DNA from: Microbacterium paraoxydans
Lineage (GTDB): Bacteria > Actinomycetota > Actinomycetes > Actinomycetales > Microbacteriaceae
Assembly (NCBI RefSeq): GCF_900105335.1
Contig: NZ_LT629770.1
Location: 992,001-1,056,000 of the forward strand
DNA length: 64,000 nucleotides
Direction: 5' to 3'
The position numbers and the translations under genes are program-made. Position 1 is the first letter of the stretch. The number at the start of each line of letters is the position of its first letter. Below are positions 1-8,204 of this stretch, piece by piece. The notes below the pieces were generated by a model. It was not told the origin of the DNA. It did not search any database and saw nothing but the letters and a program-made list of their open reading frames with translations.

Positions 1-531
1 CACGGTCATCTCGTCGACCTGACGCATCTCCCAGCGGTCGGGCCAGACGCGGCGATCCTGATCCGTCCGCAGGCGTGGAAGGTCCTTCGCCCCGGCGAGC
101 ACCGCGAAGACGGCGAACTCGGCGAGCGTGCCGCCGTGGACGCCCGCGCTGGTGGTGAAGACGATGCGGTCGAGATCCGCCCGGTCGAGCCCCGCGGCCT
201 TCACGGTGCTCCCGCCGCCGGCCGCCGTGGTCATGACCCACCGCAGCCGCGGGTTCGCGGACACCGTTCGCGCCAGCGCGTCGGGGTCGACGTCGGGGAT
301 GCCGAAGAGGACGTCGGCCGAGTCGACGAGGTCGTCGAACGCCCGTTGCTGCTCCGGCGTGCGAGTGAAGCCAGGGTCGCCCGACCAGTCTGCAGGGCCG
401 CGCATAGGAGGCACGAGCGCCGCATCGTGGACGACCTCGAGCCGCGGCTCGAGCTCCTCGATGAGCCCGCACAGCTCCTCCGCCAACGGCACCGCGACGA
501 CAGCGCGGACCTTCTTCTCGGACTCCGTCAC
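1..531 (-). CDS. D-isomer-specific 2-hydroxyacid dehydrogenase, N-terminal part (runs off the window)
   Basis: The minus-strand reading frame is open for 177 codons and continues past base 1. It begins at GTG (529-531) with a GGAGGG ribosome site about nine bases upstream. The N-terminus has the catalytic-domain features of NAD-dependent 2-hydroxyacid dehydrogenases: a LFGIPDVD strand, then RLRWVMTTAAGGSTV, then a TTSAGVHGGTLAEFAV segment, which is where this family has its conserved NxxG..AE helix. The NAD-binding Rossmann domain and the catalytic Arg/Glu/His lie outside the window. The substrate cannot be told. It is divergent from gnd, with a 163-bp gap between start codons. Family call fairly sure; specific product unknown. 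Confidence 0.75.
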   Translation of the reverse strand, partial: MTESEKKVRAVVAVPLAEELCGLIEELEPRLEVVHDAALVPPMRGPADWSGDPGFTRTPEQQRAFDDLVDSADVLFGIPDVDPDALARTVSANPRLRWVMTTAAGGGSTVKAAGLDRADLDRIVFTTSAGVHGGTLAEFAVFAVLAGAKDLPRLRTDQDRRVWPDRWEMRQVDEMTV

Positions 532-694
532 GACCGACTCCCTCCAGCTCCTGTGCTCCCTTCAGCGTAGAGGTCCCGAGCGTCCCGGCCGCCCGGCACC
601 GCGGACGATGACAGGGCCGCGTCACGGGTGCGCCTCGATCCGCCCTACAGCGATACGCTGAACTCAACCCTTCTTCACGACCGAGGAGCCTTCC

Positions 695-2149
695 GTGCCC
701 GAAGCATCAGCGAACATCGGAGTCGTCGGACTCGCCGTCATGGGGTCGAACCTCGCCCGCAACCTCGCGAGCCGCGAGGGCAACACCGTGGCGATCTTCA
801 ACCGCAGCTACGAGAAGACGCAGACCCTCCTCGACGAGCATCCCGAGGCGGGCTTCATTCCGGCGAAGACCTACCAGGAGTTCGCCGATTCGCTGCAGAA
901 GCCGCGTACCGCGATCATCATGGTCAAGGCCGGAGCTCCGACCGACGCCGTGATCGACTCCCTCGTGGAGGTCTTCGAGCCGGGCGACATCATCGTCGAC
1001 GGCGGCAACGCCTACTTCCCGGACACCATCCGCCGCGAGAAGGCCGTCCGCGAGACCGGCATCAACTTCGTCGGCGCCGGCATCTCCGGCGGCGAGGAGG
1101 GGGCCCTCACGGGTCCCTCCATCATGCCGGGCGGCTCCGACGAGTCCTGGGTCACGCTCGGACCCATCCTGAAGTCCATCGCCGCGGTCGCCGAGGGCGA
1201 GCCGTGCGTGACGCACGTCGGCCACGACGGCGCCGGCCACTTCGTCAAGATGGTGCACAACGGCATCGAGTACGCCGACATGCAGCTCATCGCCGAGGCC
1301 TACGACCTCATCCGTCGCGGCACCGGCAAGACGCCCGCGGAGATCGCCGAGATCTTCGCCGAGTGGAACCGCGGCGAGCTGGAGTCGTACCTCATCGAGA
1401 TCACCGCCGAGGTGCTGCGGCAGGTCGACGCGTCCACCGGCAAGCCGCTCGTCGACGTCATCCTGGACCAGGCCGGCGCGAAGGGCACCGGTGCCTGGAC
1501 CGTGCAGACCGCGCTCTCGCTCGGCGTTCCGGTCTCGGGTATCGCCGAGGCGACGTTCGCCCGCTCCCTCTCCTCGCACCCCGAGCAGCGCGCGGTCGCC
1601 GCGGCGCTTCCTGGCCCGGACGAGGAGTTCACGGTCCCGGCCGACGAGGTCGACGCCTTCGTCGAGGACGTCCGCCTGGCGCTCTACGCCTCCAAGATCG
1701 TCGCCTACTCGCAGGGCTTCGACGAGATCCGCGCCGGCGCCGCCGAGTACGGCTGGAACATCGATCTCGGTGCGATCTCCAAGATCTGGCGCGGCGGCTG
1801 CATCATCCGCGCACAGTTCCTGAACCGGATCGCGGACGCCTACGCCGAGACCCCCGACCTGCCGGTGCTGATGACGGCTCCGTACTTCGCCGAGGCGCTC
1901 ACCCGCGGCCAGGCGGCATGGCGCCGCGTGGTGGTCACGGCGGCGCAGTCCGGCATCCCGGCTCCGGCGTTCTCGTCGTCGTTGTCGTACTACGACGGCA
2001 TCCGCGCCGACCGCCTTCCGGCTGCTCTCGTGCAGGGCCAGCGCGACTTCTTCGGCGCGCACACCTACAAGCGCATCGACAAGGAGGGCACCTTCCACAC
2101 GCTGTGGTCGGGCGACCGCTCCGAGATCGAGGCCGAAGACACGCACTGA
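695..2149 (+). CDS. gnd: 6-phosphogluconate dehydrogenase (decarboxylating)
   Basis: This cytosolic enzyme of the oxidative pentose phosphate pathway converts 6-phosphogluconate to ribulose 5-phosphate and CO2, reducing NADP+. The 484-residue protein has the full-length form of the family. Visible motifs are the N-terminal dinucleotide fold GLAVMGSNLARNLA (residues about 10-23), the substrate loop GISGGEEGALTGPSIMPGG near residue 130, and the catalytic HFVKMVHNGIEYADMQ segment near 185 carrying the Lys and Asn. The C-terminal tail SGDRSEIEAEDTH is typical of the long decarboxylating form. The start is GTG with GAGGA seven bases upstream. It ends just before a strong two-way terminator shared with the convergent FAD oxidase. 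Confidence 0.96.
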   Translation: MPEASANIGVVGLAVMGSNLARNLASREGNTVAIFNRSYEKTQTLLDEHPEAGFIPAKTYQEFADSLQKPRTAIIMVKAGAPTDAVIDSLVEVFEPGDIIVDGGNAYFPDTIRREKAVRETGINFVGAGISGGEEGALTGPSIMPGGSDESWVTLGPILKSIAAVAEGEPCVTHVGHDGAGHFVKMVHNGIEYADMQLIAEAYDLIRRGTGKTPAEIAEIFAEWNRGELESYLIEITAEVLRQVDASTGKPLVDVILDQAGAKGTGAWTVQTALSLGVPVSGIAEATFARSLSSHPEQRAVAAALPGPDEEFTVPADEVDAFVEDVRLALYASKIVAYSQGFDEIRAGAAEYGWNIDLGAISKIWRGGCIIRAQFLNRIADAYAETPDLPVLMTAPYFAEALTRGQAAWRRVVVTAAQSGIPAPAFSSSLSYYDGIRADRLPAALVQGQRDFFGAHTYKRIDKEGTFHTLWSGDRSEIEAEDTH

Positions 2150-2160
2150 CCTCGGGTCTG

Positions 2161-2196
2161 CGAAGGGCCGGGCACCGTACGGTGCCCGGCCCTTCG
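2161..2196. terminator. Bidirectional terminator between gnd and the FAD oxidase
   Basis: A perfect 36-base palindrome (16-bp stem around a GTAC centre) fills the 51-bp gap between the two convergent stop codons. The arm begins CGAAGGGCCGGGCACC. The position and symmetry suit termination of both genes. Confidence 0.85.
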
Positions 2197-2200
2197 TGCG

Positions 2201-3451
2201 TCAGACGAGGATGTTGTGGTTGCGGCGGAACACGTTCTGCGGGTCCCACTGCGCCTTCACCGCCCGCAGACGCGCGTAGCCGTCACGGCCGTACATCCCG
2301 GACCCCGCGTCCGGTCGCTCGCGGTCGACGAAGTTGCTGTACTCGGCGAGGCGGCCCTCGACGATCCGCTGCGCGTCGGCGGCGGCTTTCTCACGCCCCT
2401 GCTCGTCGAGCAGTCCGGGGACGTCGAAGGCACCGGCCATGACGAACCAGGTCGCGCTGCGCGCCGGGAATGCCGTCTCCTCCTGCGGCACGGCGCCGAA
2501 CGCCCCGCCGAGGGACCGGAGGAAGACGACCGAGGCGGGGTACTCCCGCCGATAGGCCACCAGCCGATCGATCGTCTCATCGTCGAGGTCGGCGACGAGC
2601 CCGTTCCCGCCGAGGAACCCGGGAGGGGCGGGAGCCTCGCCGCCCTCGGGCTGCGGCATCTCCATCAGGATGTCCCGGTAGGCGGGCTCGGTGATCTCCG
2701 TCGTGACACCGTCGAGGGCGGTGATCGGCGCGAGCTCCACACGCAGCGCCTCCGGGTCGGGCCCTGCCCACACGGCGGTCAGCCGGGCACCGGCCGGAGC
2801 ACTCGGGTCCATGGGCGGCACGTCCATGTACGTGACGGTCAGTTCGCGCGGGGCGTCGCGGAGGAGTTCGCGCGCGGCCCGGAGCACGGCCGTCGCGTCA
2901 CCTTCGACGATGGACTCGGCCAGCGCGATCCCCGGCAGACGATGCGCCTCGAAATCGAAACGGGTGACGATGCCGAAGTTGCCGCCACCGCCGCGCAGCG
3001 CCCAGAACAGGTCGGGATGCTGCGTGGCCGACACCTCCACCACGTCTCCGCTCGCGGTGACGACCTGGGCGCCGACGAGCTGATCGACGGCGAGGCCCCA
3101 GGCGCGCACCATCCAGCCGATGCCGCCGCCGAGCGTGAGGCCGCCGACACCGACGCTGGCCGTGTCGCCGGAGCTCAGGGCGAGGCCGTGGGCGGCGAGG
3201 GCTGTCGCGACATCGCCCCAGACAGCACCGCCACCGATGCGTACGGCGGTGCCGTCGACCTCGATCGAGGAGAGCTCCCCGAGTTCGAGCCGCAGACCGG
3301 GGGCGGAGGCGTGGGACCAGGGCCCGTGGCCGCCGGAGACGACGGTCAGGGGGACCGCCTCCTGCGCGGCGGCGCGGACGAGCGCGGCCACCTCGGAGAC
3401 GGTGGAGGGACGGTGGACGGTGGGCTGTGCGGATTCGACGTGGTCGACCAT
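2201..3451 (-). CDS. FAD-binding oxidase of the PCMH / berberine-bridge type
   Basis: A flavin-dependent oxidase of the BBE-like superfamily; substrate unknown. The PCMH-type FAD fold occupies the first 170 residues or so. It includes VVSGGHGPWSHA, whose first His (about residue 42 from this start) is in the position used for the 8-alpha-histidyl FAD bond. The second attachment Cys of bicovalent members is absent (GGIGWMVRAWG), so at most one covalent bond is predicted. The C-terminal BBE element is YARLRAVKAQWDPQNVFRRNHNI. The start is set at ATG 3451 because TACCGT lies exactly 6 bases upstream, suggesting a leaderless mRNA. An in-frame GTG at 3457 would add two residues. Confidence 0.85.
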   Translation of the reverse strand: MVDHVESAQPTVHRPSTVSEVAALVRAAAQEAVPLTVVSGGHGPWSHASAPGLRLELGELSSIEVDGTAVRIGGGAVWGDVATALAAHGLALSSGDTASVGVGGLTLGGGIGWMVRAWGLAVDQLVGAQVVTASGDVVEVSATQHPDLFWALRGGGGNFGIVTRFDFEAHRLPGIALAESIVEGDATAVLRAARELLRDAPRELTVTYMDVPPMDPSAPAGARLTAVWAGPDPEALRVELAPITALDGVTTEITEPAYRDILMEMPQPEGGEAPAPPGFLGGNGLVADLDDETIDRLVAYRREYPASVVFLRSLGGAFGAVPQEETAFPARSATWFVMAGAFDVPGLLDEQGREKAAADAQRIVEGRLAEYSNFVDRERPDAGSGMYGRDGYARLRAVKAQWDPQNVFRRNHNILV

Positions 3452-3457
3452 GAGCAC

Positions 3458-3463
3458 ACGGTA
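3458..3463 (-). promoter_or_regulatory. -10 hexamer of a probable leaderless promoter (FAD oxidase)
   Basis: TACCGT on the minus strand ends 6 bases before ATG 3451, which would put the transcription start at or next to the start codon. Confidence 0.5.
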
Positions 3464-3527
3464 GACCCGGGGTCGGACATCGCGGAAGAGGGGCGGCTCG
3501 CCGTCCGCCCCTCCCCCGCGCCGCCGG

Positions 3528-4256
3528 CTATCGGGTGATGTCTTTCACCGTCCCCTGCGTCAGACGCAGCCGCTTCGTCGCGCGTCGCGCCACCGCGGAG
3601 TCGTGCGTGACCACGACCATGGTGATGCCCTCCGCGCACAGCCGCTCGAGGAGGTCGAGGATCTCGTCGCGCATCCTCTCGTCGAGGTTGCCCGTCGGCT
3701 CGTCCGCGAGCAGCACCCGCGGGCGCTTGACGATCGCCCGCGCGATCGCGACGCGCTGCTGCTGCCCGCCGGACAGCTCCGCGGGGCGATGGTCTCCGCG
3801 GTCCTCCAGGCCGACGTGCGCGAGAGCGGCGGCGACGCGGGTCCGTCGCTCCGCCCGGTAGATGCCGAGCGGCTCCAGGGCCATGTCGACGTTCTCCGCC
3901 GCCGTCAGCGTCGGGATCAGGTTGAACCCCTGGAAGACGAAGCCGATCTCCTGCGCCCGGATCCGTCCCAGCTCCGACGGCGACGCCGACGACAGTTCAC
4001 GGCCGTCCAGCTGCAGCGTCCCGGAGGTCGGGGTGTCGAGCGCCCCCAGCAGCTGCAGCAGCGTCGACTTGCCCCCTCCGGTCGGCCCCTGGATCGTGAC
4101 GAAGGCGCCGGGCATGATCTCCAGGTCGACGCCGGTGAGCGCCGTCACCGTCCGTCCCCTCCGCGTATAGGTGCGGGTGACGCCCGTCGCCCGGTACAGC
4201 GGGGTCGCCGCAGACGAGGCCGGAACGCGGGCCTCGGAATCCGTCATCGTGGTCAT
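3528..4256 (-). CDS. ABC exporter ATPase, MacB/LolD-type
   Basis: ATP-binding subunit of an FtsX-type ABC transporter. All motifs are present in order: Walker A GPTGGGKST, Q-loop FVFQGFNLIPTL, signature LSGGQQQR, Walker B VLLADEP and H-loop VVTHD. It follows its permease on the same strand. Two starts are possible. ATG 4298 overlaps the permease stop (ATGA). ATG 4256 (MTTMTDSE...) sits six bases after a strong AGAAGGAG site and is preferred. Products are 242 or 256 residues. The pair lies back to back with a two-component system, an arrangement common for actinobacterial systems that sense and extrude membrane-active compounds. The cargo is not known. Confidence 0.9.
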   Translation of the reverse strand: MTTMTDSEARVPASSAATPLYRATGVTRTYTRRGRTVTALTGVDLEIMPGAFVTIQGPTGGGKSTLLQLLGALDTPTSGTLQLDGRELSSASPSELGRIRAQEIGFVFQGFNLIPTLTAAENVDMALEPLGIYRAERRTRVAAALAHVGLEDRGDHRPAELSGGQQQRVAIARAIVKRPRVLLADEPTGNLDERMRDEILDLLERLCAEGITMVVVTHDSAVARRATKRLRLTQGTVKDITR

Positions 4257-4294
4257 CTCGGTCTCCTTCTCTCCTGCGTGGTTCGCGACGTCGC

Positions 4295-5758
4295 TCATGC
4301 GACGGACCGCAGGGCCTCGGCCGGGCTCAGTCGCGCCGCCCGCCAGCCTCCGAAGGCGCCGGCGACGAGTCCGCCCAGCACCGCGAGACCCACGGCGGCG
4401 ACGAGCACCCAGGGGGTCAGCGGTGCCTGCAGCACGATGTCGGCGGTCTCCGCGCCCGGGGCCATGCCGCCGGGGCCGCCGAAGCCTCCTCCTCCGTCCG
4501 GGCCTCCGCCGACGGCCGTGGATCCGGCGGCCACGGTCGGCTGCACGACGGTGATGATCAGGATCCCGGCGAGGCCGAGCACGAGGCCTGCTGCTCCGCC
4601 GAGGAGTCCCTGCACCATCGACTCCCCGGCGACCTGGCGCACGACGCGGCCGTTCGACCACCCCATCGCCTTGAGCGTGCCGAACTCGCGGGTGCGGCGG
4701 CCGACGCCGGAGAGGGTGAGGAGCACCGAGAGCAGCACGGCGACGGCGAGGACGATGATCGACAGCCAGGTGCCGAGATTCGTGACGAGCGCCGTCGCGT
4801 TCGAGAGCGAGCCGGACACGGTCGCAGCGAGCTCGGACTGCGAGGAGACGGTGGCGTCGGGAAGCTCCTCCGCCAGGGCCGTCTGCACCTCGTCGATGGA
4901 CGCCGCCGAATCCGCCTGCACGTACACCGTGGAGATCACGTCCTCCACGCCGGCCAGCTCCTGCGCGGTGTCGAGCGGGAGGTAGACGTCCGCCGCGGTG
5001 TCTGCGGCATCCGACGCCGAGGTGAGGAGGCCGACGACCTCGACGTCGGAGCCCGCGACGTCCAGGGTGTTGCCGACGGCGATGTCCTCGCTCGCGGCGT
5101 ACGTGCTGTCCACCAGCGCGACGAGGGCTCCGCTGTCGTCGGCGTCCAGCCCACGCCCCTCGCCGATCTCGGCGGAGGCCAGCGGGCCGACCTCCGACGC
5201 GGACGGGTCGATGCCGAGGACGGTGAACGAGTCGATGCCGAACGCACCGCCTCCGCCCCCGCCGCCACCCTGCGGAGGCGCCTGGCCCTCCGCAGGCGCC
5301 TCGCCGCCCTCCGCACCGTCCTGCCCGCCGAAGCCGCTGCTCGGCAGCTCACCGGAGAAGGTCGAGTTCGTCAGGCTCAGCGCACCGGTCGCGGCGGCGA
5401 CGCCATCGGTACCGGCCACCGTGTCCAGCACCGCGGCGTCGAGCGTCGTCCGGCCGAAGTCCGTGCGCAGGGTCGACTGCTCCAGGGTCGTGGTCTCGCC
5501 GTCGCTCTCCCCCGCGTCCTCGTCGAACTCGAACCGCGGTCCTGTCCCGTCGCCCGGTTCCGCGGCGGCACCCGTGACGGTCAGATCCGTCCCCACTCCG
5601 TAGACCGCTGCCAGCGACTGCGCCTGGGCGTCGCGCACACCGGTCGTCAGGGCGTTCACCACGATCACGAGTCCGATCGCGATCGCGAGCCCGATGGCCA
5701 CGATCGCCGTCTGCTTCTTGCGGCCCGCGAGTTCGCGCCGCAGATATCGTCCGTACAT
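4295..5758 (-). CDS. ABC transporter permease, FtsX/MacB-like
   Basis: The 487-residue membrane subunit pairs with the downstream ATPase. One transmembrane helix lies near residues 15-37. A large extracytoplasmic MacB-like domain follows, then three C-terminal helices (around 330-350, 378-400 and 450-470). The conserved coupling segment RRTREFGTLKAMGW follows the second helix and AARLSPAEALRS ends the protein. Two glycine-rich low-complexity loops are unusual: GGQDGAEGGEAPAEG...QGGGGGGGGAFG in the periplasmic domain, and GGGPDGGGGFGGPGG between the last two helices. The latter replaces the short loop normally found there. The start ATG has AGGAGAG upstream. It is probably controlled by the divergent response regulator. 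Confidence 0.9.
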   Translation of the reverse strand: MYGRYLRRELAGRKKQTAIVAIGLAIAIGLVIVVNALTTGVRDAQAQSLAAVYGVGTDLTVTGAAAEPGDGTGPRFEFDEDAGESDGETTTLEQSTLRTDFGRTTLDAAVLDTVAGTDGVAAATGALSLTNSTFSGELPSSGFGGQDGAEGGEAPAEGQAPPQGGGGGGGGAFGIDSFTVLGIDPSASEVGPLASAEIGEGRGLDADDSGALVALVDSTYAASEDIAVGNTLDVAGSDVEVVGLLTSASDAADTAADVYLPLDTAQELAGVEDVISTVYVQADSAASIDEVQTALAEELPDATVSSQSELAATVSGSLSNATALVTNLGTWLSIIVLAVAVLLSVLLTLSGVGRRTREFGTLKAMGWSNGRVVRQVAGESMVQGLLGGAAGLVLGLAGILIITVVQPTVAAGSTAVGGGPDGGGGFGGPGGMAPGAETADIVLQAPLTPWVLVAAVGLAVLGGLVAGAFGGWRAARLSPAEALRSVA

Positions 5759-5845
5759 GTCTCTCCTCCCGCCGCGACGATCGCGGCGCGGAACCGACGC
5801 TAGGGACGACCGTTATGCGGATTCGAGGGACGGATGATGAGGGTT

Positions 5846-5901
5846 CTATGAGGCGGACATCTCCCAGAGAACCCATAGCCCGCTCCATAGAAATCACATA
5901 G
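5846..5901. promoter_or_regulatory. Candidate response-regulator boxes (CATAG repeats)
   Basis: Between the divergent ABC permease and the two-component operon, the pentamer CATAG occurs at 5874-5878, 5886-5890 and 5897-5901. The spacings are 12 and 11 bases, about one helical turn. An inverted copy, CTATG, lies at 5846-5850. Direct repeats at helical-turn spacing are typical of OmpR/PhoB-class operators. Function is inferred. Confidence 0.5.
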
Positions 5902-5922
5902 GAAATTCCGCAGAATAGAGGC

Positions 5923-6651
5923 ATGACCAGCGACCTGCCCGAACTGCGCCGCCCCGACGGCTCCCCTCTGCGCATCCTCGCCGTGGACGACGAGCAGATG
6001 CTCACCGATCTGCTCGCCATGGCCCTGCGCATGGAGGGCTGGGAGGTGCGCACCGCCTCCTCCGGCCTCGAGGCGATCCAGGTCGCGAAGGAGTTCGAAC
6101 CGGACGCCCTCGTGCTCGACATCATGATGCCCGACCTCGACGGGATGGCCGTGCTGAAGCGCCTCCGCGAAGCGGGCAACCTCGTCCCGGTCCTCTTCCT
6201 CACGGCGAAGGATGCCGTGGGCGACCGCGTCGCCGGGCTCACCGCCGGGGGCGACGATTACGTGACCAAGCCGTTCAGCCTGGAGGAGGTGATCGCCCGG
6301 CTCCGCGCGATCATCCGGCGCACCGGACACGCCAGCGCCGACGACGGGCAGTCGATCCTCCGCGTCGCCGATCTCACGCTCAACGAGGACAGCCACGAGG
6401 TCGTCCGGGACGGCGTGGAGATCGAGCTGACCGCGACCGAGTTCGAGTTGCTGCGCTACCTCATGCGCAACGAGCGCCGGGTGCTGTCCAAGGCGCAGAT
6501 CCTGGACCGCGTCTGGAGCTACGACTTCGGTGGCAAGTCGTCGGTCGTGGAGCTCTACATCTCGTACCTTCGGAAGAAGATCGACGCCGGCCGCACGCCC
6601 CTCCTGCACACCGTGCGCGGCGTCGGCTACATGATCAAGGCCCCGCAGTGA
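5923..6651 (+). CDS. Response regulator, OmpR/PhoB family
   Basis: DNA-binding response regulator of 242 residues. The receiver domain has the acidic pair VDDE (D22/D23), the phospho-acceptor D66 in ALVLDIMMPDLDG and the switch Lys in LTAKD. The C-terminal winged helix (about 145-240) contains LTATEFELLRYLMRNERRVLSKAQILDRVW and the terminal YISYLRKKID...VRGVGYMIK hairpin. The stop overlaps the start of the sensor kinase, so the two are translated together. It probably regulates its own operon and the divergent ABC transporter through the CATAG repeats just upstream. Confidence 0.95.
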   Translation: MTSDLPELRRPDGSPLRILAVDDEQMLTDLLAMALRMEGWEVRTASSGLEAIQVAKEFEPDALVLDIMMPDLDGMAVLKRLREAGNLVPVLFLTAKDAVGDRVAGLTAGGDDYVTKPFSLEEVIARLRAIIRRTGHASADDGQSILRVADLTLNEDSHEVVRDGVEIELTATEFELLRYLMRNERRVLSKAQILDRVWSYDFGGKSSVVELYISYLRKKIDAGRTPLLHTVRGVGYMIKAPQ

Positions 6652-8171
6652 GCGGAGCGACGGTGACGCGGCGGCCCATGAGCCTGCAGACGCGGCTGAT
6701 GACCGCGGTGATCGGGTTCGTGTCGCTGATCCTCGTCATCGTCGCCGTCATCACCAGCGCCACCCTGGGCAGCACGCTCGAGGACCAGCTCGACAACAAG
6801 GTGAAGACCTACGCTGCGACGATCCGGGACGGGATCGTGGAGCGGGTCGCGCCCTCCGAGGCGACCGTCGACAACATCCTCCCCCTCCTCAACACCCGCG
6901 TCCCCGGGCTGCTGCTCTCGCTCGGGAGCCCCGTGGCCGGACCGAGCGGCGTCACGTTCCAGGAGAGCCGTGGGGCGTTGAACAGCACGCCGCAGTCGCT
7001 CACTCCCGAGCAGTTGCAGAGGTTGTACGGCACGGTCGCGCTCGGCACCCCTGCCACGGTCTCGTTCGACGGCCTCGGCTCGTATCGGGTCGTCGCGACC
7101 ACCGCGAGCAACGGCGTCGTCGTCGTCACGGGGCTCCCCCGCGACGACGTCCAGAATCAGCTCACGCAGCTCCTCACCGTGATCCTGCTCGCGACGGCGG
7201 GCGGCCTGATCCTCCTCGCCCTGACGACGGCGGTCACGATCCGGGTCGGGCTTCGGCCGCTGCGGGCGGTTGCAGCGACCGCGACGAGAGTCGCCAATCA
7301 GCAGCTCGACCGCGGCGAGGTCAGCATCACCGAGCGCGTACCGGCGAGCGAGACCGATCCGCGGACGGAGACCGGGCTCGTCGGCGCCGCGCTCAACAAG
7401 CTCCTCGACCACGTGGACACGTCCCTCGCGGCGCGCCAGAAGAACGAGGAGCAGATGCGCCGGTTCGTCGCCGACGCGAGCCATGAGCTGCGCACGCCGC
7501 TGGCCTCGATCCGCGGCTACTCGGAGCTCTCGTTGCGAGCGCTGCGTCAGGCACCGGAGGCGACGAAGGAAGACGCGGTCATCGAGGGCACGACCTCCTC
7601 CTTGGAGCGCATCCAGGCGCAGTCGCTGCGCATGACACGGCTCGTGGAGGACCTCCTGCTCCTCGCCCGTCTCGACGAGGGACGAGAACTCGTGTACGGC
7701 ACGGTCGACCTCGCCCAGCTCGCCCTCGAGGGCCTCTCGGATGCGCGGCCGACGGCGGTCGATCATCACTGGAACATCGAGGTGCCGGATGAGCCGGTCA
7801 CCGTCGTCGGTGATGCCGGGCGGCTGCATCAGGTCGTCGCGAACCTGCTGGCCAATGCCAGGACCCACACCCCTGCGGGGACCACGGTGACGCTGAGCGT
7901 GGCCCGGGAGGGCGACGAGGCCGTGCTCCGCGTGCACGACGACGGCCCGGGGATCGATCCCGCCCTCCGCGACGAGCTCTTCGCCCGGTTCGCCCGCGGA
8001 GACAGCTCCCGCGCCCGGCAGACCGGAGGGACCGGACTCGGTCTCGCGATCGTCAAGGCCATCGTGGAGGGCCACCACGGCCGCATCTCGGTCGACAGCG
8101 AGCCCGGCGACACGACCTTCACGGTCCGGATCCCGATGACTCCTCCCGGCGAGACTCCGCCCGACGCCTGA
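6648..8171 (+). CDS. Sensor histidine kinase
   Basis: Membrane sensor partner of the preceding response regulator, 507 residues, starting at a GTG that overlaps the upstream stop (GTGA). Transmembrane helices lie near residues 18-38 and 175-198, enclosing an extracytoplasmic sensor of about 135 residues. A HAMP domain follows (about 200-252). The HisKA phospho-acceptor is H279 in FVADASHELRTPLASIRGY. The ATPase domain shows the N box VVANLLANARTHTP, G1 DDGPGI, the F box ELFARFARGD and G2 GGTGLGLAIVKAI. All catalytic motifs are intact. The signal is unknown; the neighbouring ABC exporter suggests an envelope-active compound. Confidence 0.95.
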   Translation: MSGATVTRRPMSLQTRLMTAVIGFVSLILVIVAVITSATLGSTLEDQLDNKVKTYAATIRDGIVERVAPSEATVDNILPLLNTRVPGLLLSLGSPVAGPSGVTFQESRGALNSTPQSLTPEQLQRLYGTVALGTPATVSFDGLGSYRVVATTASNGVVVVTGLPRDDVQNQLTQLLTVILLATAGGLILLALTTAVTIRVGLRPLRAVAATATRVANQQLDRGEVSITERVPASETDPRTETGLVGAALNKLLDHVDTSLAARQKNEEQMRRFVADASHELRTPLASIRGYSELSLRALRQAPEATKEDAVIEGTTSSLERIQAQSLRMTRLVEDLLLLARLDEGRELVYGTVDLAQLALEGLSDARPTAVDHHWNIEVPDEPVTVVGDAGRLHQVVANLLANARTHTPAGTTVTLSVAREGDEAVLRVHDDGPGIDPALRDELFARFARGDSSRARQTGGTGLGLAIVKAIVEGHHGRISVDSEPGDTTFTVRIPMTPPGETPPDA

Positions 8172-8204
8172 CCCGGAGCCCCGAAAGGGAGGAAGAGGGT
8201 CAGG
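8167..8204. terminator. Bidirectional terminator between the sensor kinase and the FNR fusion gene
   Basis: Arms CCTGACCC (8167-8174) and GGGTCAGG (8197-8204) enclose a nested CCC-cgaaa-GGG hairpin. The left arm overlaps the kinase stop codon and the right arm abuts the stop of the convergent gene. Confidence 0.65.

Noticed and set aside
628..2442. A 604-codon open frame overlapping gnd on the same strand
   Set aside because: It is an Arg-rich out-of-frame shadow of gnd typical of high-GC DNA; gnd itself has full family motifs and a proper start.
3528..4661. Longer ABC ATPase start at 4661
   Set aside because: The added part is Arg-rich out-of-frame sequence inside the permease gene; ATG 4256 has a strong ribosome site.
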